Positions 1 through 5,744 of a DNA stretch of 12,342 nucleotides are shown here, in pieces. Position 1 is the first letter of the stretch. Every line of letters starts with the position of its first letter. Below the pieces are notes generated by a model. That model did not search any database. It saw only the letters and a program-made list of their open reading frames with translations, and was not told the DNA's origin. This DNA is from an uncultured Alphaproteobacteria bacterium. GTDB taxonomy: Bacteria > Pseudomonadota > Alphaproteobacteria > Rickettsiales > UBA1997. Location of the stretch: assembly GCA_903849835.1 (NCBI GenBank), contig CAINKA010000032.1, positions 1 through 12,342 of the forward strand, written 5' to 3'. Position numbers and translations under genes: made by a program.

Positions 1-11
1 AACCATCAATG

Positions 12-84
12 GTCATGCTGAGCCTGTCGAAGCATGATTTGAGATTCAGCGCCTAAAATCATGCTTCGACGGGCTCAGCATGAC
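12..84. repeat. Palindromic repeat element, copy 1
   Basis: Arms at 12-40 and 56-84 are inverted copies of 29 bp with one mismatch, around a 15-nt loop. The core is GTCATGCTGAGCCTGTCGAAG and its complement. The same element recurs at 9160-9233 and starts again at 12318. The right arm ends 18 bp before the likely safE start, and an ATG inside it (position 61) is in frame with safE. It could fold as a strong hairpin in RNA or DNA. There is no T-tract after it, so a classical terminator role is not obvious. Confidence 0.9.
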
Positions 85-102
85 GGCGAGATATTTCTTA
101 AA

Positions 103-822
103 ATGACCAATAATTTCACACTAATTTTTTCCCTAATCTCCCTCGGATTTTTCGGCGGATTCTCGCATTGCGTTGGGATGTGCGGACCTTTTGTTTTGAC
201 TCAAGTTTCGAATCGTTTGCAAAAAACTTCGCTCGAAAATTTTTCTAATTTTCAAAAATTAAAAAATCTTTCATTGCTGCCATACCACGCCGGACGCATC
301 ACGACCTATTCTTTTCTCGGATTTCTTTGCTCATTTTTTACAAAAAATATTCAGGAATTTTCTGGATTCAGATTTTTGTCGGCACTGTTTTTATTTTTCG
401 CTTCACTGTTTTTTTTAGGTCTGCTTTTCGAGAGGAATTTTGTATGGGATTTCACGTTGCGCTTTAAATCAAAAAACCTAAAAAATTTGAAGCTTTTCCA
501 GAAAATTTCCAAAAAACTTTTAACAAATTTATTCCAAGACCCCCGCGGCTTTCGAGGTTATTTTCTCGGCCTGATTCTTGGCTTCATTCCTTGCGGATTA
601 CTCTACGGCGCCTTCGCGATTTCCGCCGTAATTTCCTCGCCAATTTTGGCCGCCGCGGGAATGTTTTTTTTCGGAATCGCAACTTTTCCGTCGCTCTTTT
701 TCACAGCTTGTGGCGGATTTTTTTTAACCAAACTTCCCGAATTTAAATTCATCGCCAAAACAGTAATTTTGATCAACGCGATCATGCTGTTTTTGATGGC
801 ACTAAAACTAATAATTTCATGA
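103..822 (+). CDS. SafE/DsbD_2-type membrane protein linked to cbb3 oxidase
   Basis: This is a 239-aa inner-membrane protein with about six hydrophobic segments in two halves. Near the N-terminus is the motif GGFSHCVGMCGP (residues 18-29, Cys23 and Cys27). The second half carries GFIPCGLLYGA (residues 160-170, Cys164). These paired motifs are typical of the 'sulfite exporter TauE/SafE' / UreH-like / cytochrome-biogenesis transmembrane families (DsbD_2), often found beside cbb3 oxidase and copper genes. A role in copper handling or redox during oxidase assembly is inferred from this context. The ATG at 103 is preferred over the ATG at 61, which lies in a palindromic repeat and would add 14 non-hydrophobic residues (MLRRAQHDGEIFLK). 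Its TGA overlaps the ccoN ATG (ATGA), so translation is probably coupled. The linker at residues 110-145 is Lys/Phe-rich and poorly conserved in appearance. Confidence 0.8.
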   Translation: MTNNFTLIFSLISLGFFGGFSHCVGMCGPFVLTQVSNRLQKTSLENFSNFQKLKNLSLLPYHAGRITTYSFLGFLCSFFTKNIQEFSGFRFLSALFLFFASLFFLGLLFERNFVWDFTLRFKSKNLKNLKLFQKISKKLLTNLFQDPRGFRGYFLGLILGFIPCGLLYGAFAISAVISSPILAAAGMFFFGIATFPSLFFTACGGFFLTKLPEFKFIAKTVILINAIMLFLMALKLIIS

Positions 823-2240
823 CTAACGCCTTACGCCTTACGCCTTACGCCTCCCCTGATTACAACTACTCCATCCTAAAACTCTTCACCATCGCCGCGA
901 CTTTTTGGGGAATTGTCGGATTTTCGATCGGCGTTTTAATCGCATCACAGCTCGCTTTTCCGGCTTTAAATTTTGGATTGGAATGGACGAGTTTCGGCCG
1001 TCTGCGCCCACTCCACACTTCTGCCGTAATTTTTGCTTTCGGCGGCAATGCACTTTTCGCCACCAGTTTTTTTGTGGTGCAACGCACTTCGCAGGCACGC
1101 CTTTGGGGTCACGAAAATTTACTCAAATTTATTTTTTGGGGTTACCAAGCTTTCATCGTGATGGCCGCGATCGGCTACGTCACTGGCGTCACGCAAGCCA
1201 AAGAATATGCCGAGCCGGAATGGTACGCTGATTTATTTCTCACCATCGTTTGGGTTTGCTACTTTTTGGTTTACGTGATGACGCTGAAAAATCGCCGCGA
1301 ACCGCATATTTACGTCGCCAATTGGTTCTTCCTCGCCTTCATCGTCACGGTCGCGATTCTGCACATCGTCAATAATCTCGCCATTCCTCTGCGCTGGGAT
1401 GGCAGCGAAAGTTACCCACTTTTCGGCGGCGTTCAAAGCGCGATGATCCAATGGTGGTATGGTCACAACGCCGTCGGATTTTTCTTAACCGCGGGATTCA
1501 TCGGCATGATGTATTATTTCGTACCCAAGCGCGCACAGCGCCCAGTCTATTCCTACCGACTTTCAATTTTGCATTTTTGGTCGCTGATCTTCATTTACAT
1601 TTGGGCGGGGCCGCACCATTTGCACTACACCTCACTGCCTGATTGGGTTCAGACACTTGGCATGACTTTCTCGATCATGCTTTGGATGCCGTCTTGGGGC
1701 GGCATGATTAACGGCATCATGACGCTTTCCGGCGCGTGGGATAAACTTCGGACCGATCCGGTTTTACGCTTCCTCATCACCGCCGTTGCCTTCTACGGCA
1801 TGAGCACTTTCGAAGGCCCATTGATGGCAATCAAAACCGTCAATGCTTTGTCGCATTACACCGATTGGACAATCGGCCACGTTCATTCCGGCGCGCTAGG
1901 CTGGGTGGCGATGATCAGCTTCGGCTCGCTCTACCACATGGTTCCGATCCTCTGGGGCAAGAAAGAACTTTATTCGATGAAATTAGTTTCAGTGCATTTC
2001 TGGCTCGCCAGCATTGGCATCGTGCTTTACATCGTGGCGATGTGGATCTCTGGAATCGCGCAGGGATTGATGTGGCGCTCTTACGACGAGATGGGTTTCT
2101 TGCAATATTCCTTCGTCGAAACGCTAAAAGTTTTACATCCACTTTATTTCACGAGAGCCGTCGGAGGCTTGCTATTCCTCAGTGGAGCTGGGGTGATGGC
2201 TTATAATTTTTACAAAACAATTCGGTTAAAAAATGTTTAA
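819..2240 (+). CDS. ccoN: cbb3-type cytochrome c oxidase subunit I (CcoN)
   Basis: This is the catalytic subunit of the high-affinity cbb3 oxidase: it reduces O2 to water and pumps protons at the inner membrane. The 473 residues and about 12 membrane helices match the family. Expected ligands are present: His66 (RLRPLHTSA) and His356 for low-spin heme b, His354 (TIGHVHSG) for heme b3, and His216 (WWYGHNAV), His266 and His267 (AGPHHLHY) for CuB. Tyr260 corresponds to the cross-linked tyrosine and Glu332 (FEGP) to the conserved channel glutamate. Assignments follow motif comparison with known CcoN proteins. The ATG overlaps the safE stop, and the TAA overlaps the ccoO start by 8 nt. Residues 3-11 are encoded by a 7-bp tandem repeat, and no ATG/GTG/TTG in frame follows before the first conserved helix, so the start must lie before the repeat. 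Confidence 0.98.
   Translation: MTNALRLTPYASPDYNYSILKLFTIAATFWGIVGFSIGVLIASQLAFPALNFGLEWTSFGRLRPLHTSAVIFAFGGNALFATSFFVVQRTSQARLWGHENLLKFIFWGYQAFIVMAAIGYVTGVTQAKEYAEPEWYADLFLTIVWVCYFLVYVMTLKNRREPHIYVANWFFLAFIVTVAILHIVNNLAIPLRWDGSESYPLFGGVQSAMIQWWYGHNAVGFFLTAGFIGMMYYFVPKRAQRPVYSYRLSILHFWSLIFIYIWAGPHHLHYTSLPDWVQTLGMTFSIMLWMPSWGGMINGIMTLSGAWDKLRTDPVLRFLITAVAFYGMSTFEGPLMAIKTVNALSHYTDWTIGHVHSGALGWVAMISFGSLYHMVPILWGKKELYSMKLVSVHFWLASIGIVLYIVAMWISGIAQGLMWRSYDEMGFLQYSFVETLKVLHPLYFTRAVGGLLFLSGAGVMAYNFYKTIRLKNV
826..852 (+). repeat. Heptanucleotide tandem repeat (ACGCCTT) inside ccoN
   Basis: There are three perfect ACGCCTT units plus six bases of a fourth, starting 4 nt after the ccoN start codon. The array encodes residues 3-11 of CcoN (NALRLTPYA). 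Because 7 is not a multiple of 3, gain or loss of one unit would put the ATG out of frame with the rest of ccoN. It is short for a hypermutable tract. Confidence 0.9.
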
Positions 2241-2973
2241 GCATCACGACAAAATCGAGCGCAATTCGGTTCTCCTGCTCATCCTCACTGTCATCCTCGT
2301 TTCAATCGGCGGCTTGGTGGAAATTGCGCCGCTCTTTCGCATCGAGCAAACAATCGAAAAAGTTGAAGGCATGCGGCCTTATACGCCGCTTGAGCTCGTG
2401 GGGTCGAAGATTTACAAACGTGAGGGCTGTTACGGCTGTCACTCGCAACAAATTCGTGTTTTGCGCGACGAGGTTGAGCGCTACGGACACTACTCCCTCG
2501 CAGCTGAAAGCATGTACGACTTTCCATTCCAATGGGGATCGAAACGCACGGGACCAGATTTGGCAAGGGTTGGCGGCAAATATTCTGATGCTTGGCATGT
2601 GCGCCATTTGGTCAATCCACGCGATGTTGTGCCTGAGTCAATCATGCCGAGTTACAAATTTTTGGTCGAACATGACGCACAAATTTCTGGAATTTCTGCC
2701 GATATGGAAGTGCTGCGAACCCTTGGCGTGCCTTATTCCGACGAGATGATTCAAAACTCAACTTCCGACGCCGTGATTCAAGCTTCGAACGATCGCGACG
2801 CTGATGCACTGCAAAAGCGCTACGGCGGCAAGCTCAATGTCCAGGATTTCGACGGCGATCCAAATAAAATTTCGGAGATGGATGCGCTGGTGGCTTATTT
2901 GCAAGTGCTCGGAACTTTTGTGGATTTTGCGAAGTTTGAGCCGGTGAAAGTTGGTGGGGATAAGAAAAAATAA
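2233..2973 (+). CDS. ccoO: cbb3-type cytochrome c oxidase subunit II (CcoO)
   Basis: This is the membrane-anchored monoheme cytochrome c of cbb3 oxidase, which passes electrons from CcoP to the CcoN hemes. It has 246 residues. One N-terminal transmembrane anchor lies at about residues 13-33. The heme c site CYGCH is at 66-70 in the conserved context REGCYGCHSQQIRV. The likely axial Met is Met138 (ESIMPSY). The run RTGPDLARVGGKYSDAWH (105-122) is strongly family-like. The C-terminal part has the longer insert (about 175-215, with KRYGGKLNVQDFDGDP) that I associate with alphaproteobacterial FixO/CcoO. The start overlaps the ccoN stop by 8 nt. A Lys-rich tail ends the protein. The next cco gene is 192 nt away, across a repeat-filled gap. 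Confidence 0.98.
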   Translation: MFKHHDKIERNSVLLLILTVILVSIGGLVEIAPLFRIEQTIEKVEGMRPYTPLELVGSKIYKREGCYGCHSQQIRVLRDEVERYGHYSLAAESMYDFPFQWGSKRTGPDLARVGGKYSDAWHVRHLVNPRDVVPESIMPSYKFLVEHDAQISGISADMEVLRTLGVPYSDEMIQNSTSDAVIQASNDRDADALQKRYGGKLNVQDFDGDPNKISEMDALVAYLQVLGTFVDFAKFEPVKVGGDKKK

Positions 2974-3003
2974 TTAACGTCGCCAGAGCCCCAATCGAGC
3001 GCT

Positions 3004-3088
3004 GGACGGGGTTTGTAACCCCGTCCTCACGTTCATTTCTTGCTTAAACTTTGAACTGAACATTAGGACGGGGTTACAAACCCCGTCC
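3004..3088. repeat. Nested palindrome: two mutually inverted 23-bp hairpins
   Basis: The element at 3004-3026 is a perfect hairpin with 10-bp arms (GGACGGGGTT / AACCCCGTCC) and a TGT loop. The element at 3066-3088 is its exact reverse complement, with an ACA loop. The RNA can therefore form either two small hairpins or one long 23-bp stem. The 39-nt spacer also has GTTCA/TGAAC ends that could extend a long stem. It lies between ccoO and ccoQ, is GC-rich in an AT-rich region, and has no T-run after it. Confidence 0.92.
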
Positions 3089-3132
3089 TGCAATTACTCC
3101 TGCAATTACTCCTGCAATTGTCCTGCAATTAC
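3089..3132 (+). repeat. 12-bp tandem repeat (TGCAATTACTCC)
   Basis: There are two perfect TGCAATTACTCC units (3089-3100, 3101-3112), then a degenerate TGCAATTGTCC and a partial TGCAATTAC. The array abuts the nested palindrome on its right side and ends 33 nt before the ccoQ start. It does not look coding: a TTG-initiated frame through it into ccoQ exists, but would add 16 residues with no family resemblance. Confidence 0.85.
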
Positions 3133-3165
3133 GGAAATTACGTCAAAAAAATACAAAAACAAAAC

Positions 3166-3309
3166 ATGCTAGAAACCTTCATCCACCTTGCCCCAACCAT
3201 CGCCACAATTTTTTTCTTCCTCGCTTTTTGTTACGTAATTTTCGCCGTTTTCAAAAAAGACACGAAGAAAAAATTCGATAAATATTCAAAGATACCCCTC
3301 AATGACTGA
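3166..3309 (+). CDS. ccoQ: cbb3-type cytochrome c oxidase small subunit (CcoQ/FixQ)
   Basis: This is a 47-residue single-span membrane protein that stabilises the interaction of CcoP with the CcoNO core in studied bacteria. One hydrophobic helix spans about residues 8-28 (LAPTIATIFFFLAFCYVIF), followed by a basic cytoplasmic stretch (KKDTKKKFDKY), the usual CcoQ plan. The ATG at 3166 is chosen over an in-frame TTG at 3118, which lies in the tandem repeat. Its stop overlaps the ccoP start by 8 nt. Identification rests on size, topology and position between ccoO and ccoP rather than on diagnostic residues. Confidence 0.9.
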   Translation: MLETFIHLAPTIATIFFFLAFCYVIFAVFKKDTKKKFDKYSKIPLND

Positions 3310-4180
3310 AGAAAATAAAAACCAAAAAAATCCCGACAACAAACCAAACACCGAACCAAACACTACGGGCCACGAGTGGGACGGCATCTCCGAATACAAC
3401 ATCCCCGCCCCGCGCTGGTGGCTCATCACTTGGATCATCTGCATTATTTGGGCATTCGGTTATTGGATTTTTTATCCGACTTGGCCGATCTCCGGTGGCA
3501 ACACGAAGGGCTCGCTTAACTGGACGCAGCAATCACAACTCGCGGAATCACAAAAAGAAATCGACGCCAAAAAAGCCGTCCATCTCGAAAAAATTTCACA
3601 TTCAAATTTCGCCCAAATTCAAAAAGATCCGCAGCTCATGGAATTCGCTTTAAATGGCGGACGCGCTGCCTTCAAAGAAAACTGCGCCGCCTGTCATGGC
3701 ACGGGCGCGCAAGGTGCAAAAGGTTTTCCAAATCTGAATGACGATGACTGGCTTTGGGGCGGAAAAATCGACGATATTTACCAAACAATCCGCTTCGGAA
3801 TTCGCTCGGCTCACGACAAAACTCGCAGCAATCAAATGCCTGCTTTCGGTCTCGATAAAGTTTTGAAGAAAGATGAAATTGAAGCTGTCACGGAATATGT
3901 TTTGTCCTTGTCCGGCAAGGCTTCGCGCAATGCAGCTGGCGAAAAAATCTTCGCCCAAAATTGCGTCGCCTGTCACGGAGTCAGCGGCAAAGGCAATCGC
4001 AGCATGGGCGCACCAAATTTAACTGACGCGATTTGGCTTTACGGCGACAGCAAAGAAGATCTTCTTTTCACCATCACCTATGCTCGTAATGGCGTCATGC
4101 CTTATTGGGTTGGGAGGTTGGATGACAACACGATTAAGCAATTGGCGATTTATGTTCATTCGCTTGGGGGTGGGGAGTAG
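3302..4180 (+). CDS. ccoP: cbb3-type cytochrome c oxidase subunit III, diheme (CcoP)
   Basis: This is the diheme cytochrome c subunit that accepts electrons from soluble or membrane cytochrome c. It has 292 residues. An Asn/Lys-rich N-terminus leads to the conserved YNIPAPRWWL entry into a transmembrane helix at about 38-60 and the family motif YPTWP (58-62). Two cytochrome c domains follow, with CAACH (128-132) and CVACH (221-225). Likely axial Met residues are Met179 (NQMPAFG) and Met266 (VMPYW). It is the last gene of the oxidase operon; the next gene (holB) starts 90 nt downstream, after an AT-rich stem-loop that may separate the transcripts. The ccoGHIS assembly genes that often follow ccoP are absent here. 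Confidence 0.98.
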   Translation: MTEENKNQKNPDNKPNTEPNTTGHEWDGISEYNIPAPRWWLITWIICIIWAFGYWIFYPTWPISGGNTKGSLNWTQQSQLAESQKEIDAKKAVHLEKISHSNFAQIQKDPQLMEFALNGGRAAFKENCAACHGTGAQGAKGFPNLNDDDWLWGGKIDDIYQTIRFGIRSAHDKTRSNQMPAFGLDKVLKKDEIEAVTEYVLSLSGKASRNAAGEKIFAQNCVACHGVSGKGNRSMGAPNLTDAIWLYGDSKEDLLFTITYARNGVMPYWVGRLDDNTIKQLAIYVHSLGGGE

Positions 4181-4186
4181 GTTTTG

Positions 4187-4268
4187 GATTTAAGATTTTA
4201 GATTTAAGATTTTAGATTTGAGTCACATCGCCAAACAAATCGTAAATCTAAAATCTTAAATCTAAAAT
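4187..4268. repeat. Heptad array with inverted partner (GATTTAA/GATTTTA stem-loop)
   Basis: The left side is two 14-bp units GATTTAAGATTTTA (4187-4200, 4201-4214) and a partial GATTTG, i.e. five alternating 7-mers. The right arm 4244-4268 is the exact reverse complement of 4195-4219, giving a perfect 25-bp AT-rich stem with a 24-nt loop. It fills the gap between the ccoP stop and the holB ATG at 4271. It could act as a weak terminator for the cco operon or mask the holB start; neither is shown. Confidence 0.92.
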
Positions 4269-4270
4269 TG

Positions 4271-5176
4271 ATGATCGGCTTCAACTCAATATCCACCTCA
4301 CTCCACGCCTCATTCCAAAACCAAAAATTCCATCACGCAATTTTGTTGCAGGGGAAAAAAGGGATTGGAAAGGCGACGTTTGCGCGGGAGTTTGTGGCGG
4401 AGATTTTTGGGGGGAAAAATTCACATCATCCCGATTTATTGTTGATCGAAAAAGAGGCGGAGAAGAAGGAAATTACCGTCGATAAAATTCGGAAAATTGC
4501 CGATTTTGTGAATCAAACTTCGGCGATTTCGCCGCATAAATTCATCGTCATCGACTCGGCTTGCGAGCTTAATAAATCTGCTGCCAACGCGCTTTTGAAA
4601 ATCCTTGAAGAACCTCATCCCAATAATTTTCTGATTTTAATTTCGCATAAATTGCATCGGGTTTTGCCGACGATTCGTTCGCGTTGTTTTAGCGTTAAAA
4701 TTCCCGATCTTACTTTGGAAAATTTTACTGAAATTCTGCGCCAAAAAAATCCGCGGATTATTGCGGATGAGTTGGAATTTTTGTCAGAAATTTGCGACAA
4801 TTCTCCGGCGGACGCCCTCACCTTCGGCGCAGATTTAACGCGGATTTACGGACTTTTCCTGCGCTCGATCCTCAATAAAAAAATCGGCGAAGAATTGCTA
4901 AGAAAAATCTCCGACAAAAATTTTTCCTTCGTAATTTTTGAGAAAATTTTCGAATTTTTTATCGGCCGTTTGTTGAAAAATTTAATGAATAGCGAGATGA
5001 AATTTTTTTTCGACGAGCAAGAAGTTTTCGCGAATTTGACGCAAAAATTTTCTAACAAAGAAATTTTCGCGATAGCTGATGAAGCCTTGATTCTACTGCA
5101 TAAAACGACCGCGATGAGCCTCGATAAAAAGCTGAGTTTTATAAATATTTTTAACCGCTTCGTAATCAAATCTTGA
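4271..5176 (+). CDS. holB: DNA polymerase III delta-prime subunit (clamp loader)
   Basis: This is a 301-residue AAA+ protein of the clamp loader, which opens the beta sliding clamp and loads it on primed DNA. Residues 1-40 match the family start (FHHAILLQGKKGIGKATFA). A Walker-A-like loop is at 28-35 (GKKGIGKA); the residue after Lys is Ala rather than Ser/Thr, in line with delta-prime being a poor ATP binder. NKSAANALLKILEEP (101-115) and PTIRSRC (133-139, the SRC motif) are diagnostic. The zinc module expected between about residues 45 and 55 is absent: FGGKNSHHPD has no cysteines. The C-terminal half is divergent and Phe/Lys-rich. The ATG at 4271 is chosen; a TTG directly before it lies in the stem-loop repeat. 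The neighbouring tmk gene common in other genomes is not present. Confidence 0.92.
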   Translation: MIGFNSISTSLHASFQNQKFHHAILLQGKKGIGKATFAREFVAEIFGGKNSHHPDLLLIEKEAEKKEITVDKIRKIADFVNQTSAISPHKFIVIDSACELNKSAANALLKILEEPHPNNFLILISHKLHRVLPTIRSRCFSVKIPDLTLENFTEILRQKNPRIIADELEFLSEICDNSPADALTFGADLTRIYGLFLRSILNKKIGEELLRKISDKNFSFVIFEKIFEFFIGRLLKNLMNSEMKFFFDEQEVFANLTQKFSNKEIFAIADEALILLHKTTAMSLDKKLSFINIFNRFVIKS

Positions 5177-5187
5177 GTTTAATACGA

Positions 5188-5206
5188 TGTGCAACAACGT
5201 AGCACA
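5188..5206. promoter_or_regulatory. Possible operator of the toxin-antitoxin operon
   Basis: TGTGC (5188-5192) and GCACA (5202-5206) form a short inverted repeat 24 nt before the antitoxin ATG, in the 53-nt gap after holB. ACAACG is also present twice nearby. RHH antitoxins usually autoregulate through short repeats here. The arms are only 5 bp, so this is a weak call. Confidence 0.3.
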
Positions 5207-5229
5207 ACGCATTAACAACAAATAATTTT

Positions 5230-5472
5230 ATGGCAAACATCTCAATCAGGATTCCGGATCGCTTAAACAGCGCTTTGTCAGCACTCGCAAATCAAGAGGA
5301 GCGCAACAAATCATTCTTGGTTAGAAAGGCTCTGGAAGCCTATTTGGAAGATTTTTACGACTACAATGTTGCTGAAGACAGATACGCAAAACATCTGGCA
5401 AATGGTAAGAAATCCGTTGATTTGAAAGACTTGGCTAAAGAGCTTGGTATCAAGCTTAAACACTACAAATAA
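5230..5472 (+). CDS. Ribbon-helix-helix antitoxin (RelB-type)
   Basis: This 80-residue protein begins with a beta-strand and two helices typical of the RHH DNA-binding fold (ISIRIPDRLNSALSALA, then NKSFLVRKALEAYLEDF, about residues 4-47). The N-terminal half would dimerise and bind the operon promoter. The C-terminal half (about 48-80, acidic then Lys-rich) would wrap and neutralise the toxin. The toxin gene starts 8 nt downstream, the normal antitoxin-first order. No good ribosome-binding site is visible before the ATG. The specific antitoxin subfamily cannot be settled by eye. Confidence 0.88.
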   Translation: MANISIRIPDRLNSALSALANQEERNKSFLVRKALEAYLEDFYDYNVAEDRYAKHLANGKKSVDLKDLAKELGIKLKHYK

Positions 5473-5480
5473 CCCGCCGC

Positions 5481-5741
5481 ATGTACAAAATAAAATTTGA
5501 CGAAAAGGCCGCCAAATCTTTTAAAAAACTCGATCACGCAATTCAGAAAAAAATAATTTCTTACCTCGAACAACCAGAATTGTTAAAAAATCCAAAAACT
5601 TTTGGCAAAGCCCTACTCTACAACCAGAAGGGAAATTGGCGTTACAGGATTGGTGATTATCGAATAATTTGTCGCATCACCGAAAAAGAATTAACGGTAC
5701 TCGTGCTTGCAACGGGTCACAGAAAAGAAATTTACGATTAA
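5481..5741 (+). CDS. RelE/ParE-superfamily toxin
   Basis: This is an 86-residue basic protein of the RelE fold, probably a ribosome-dependent mRNA endonuclease. The pattern YKIKFDEKAAKSFKKLD at the start and GNWRYRIGDYRIICRI (51-66) in the middle are characteristic. Candidate catalytic or RNA-contacting residues are Arg54, Arg56, Arg61, Arg81 and Tyr85 (GHRKEIYD end), by analogy with E. coli RelE Arg61, Arg81 and Tyr87. These suggest RelE-type RNase activity rather than ParE-type gyrase poisoning, but this is inference. The gene looks intact. It ends only 3 nt before anmK, so transcription of the TA operon probably continues into anmK. Confidence 0.9.
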   Translation: MYKIKFDEKAAKSFKKLDHAIQKKIISYLEQPELLKNPKTFGKALLYNQKGNWRYRIGDYRIICRITEKELTVLVLATGHRKEIYD

Positions 5742-5744
5742 CGC

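Noticed and set aside
12..84. Rho-independent terminator
   Set aside because: The hairpin is strong but no T-tract follows either arm. It is better described as a dispersed palindromic repeat.
769..784. FNR-like box (TTGAT ... ATCA) near the start of the oxidase genes
   Set aside because: The half-sites are 7 nt apart instead of 4 and lie inside the safE coding sequence far from a plausible promoter.
2302..2749. Several overlapping open frames within ccoO on both strands
   Set aside because: They are alternative frames of a canonical CcoO with intact heme motif; none resembles a known protein.
3004..3132. CRISPR array
   Set aside because: There are only two inverted palindromes and a short tandem repeat, with no regular spacers and no cas genes in the window.
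3118..3165. TTG-initiated 16-residue extension of CcoQ
   Set aside because: It starts in the tandem repeat and adds polar residues not expected in CcoQ. The ATG at 3166 gives the normal size.
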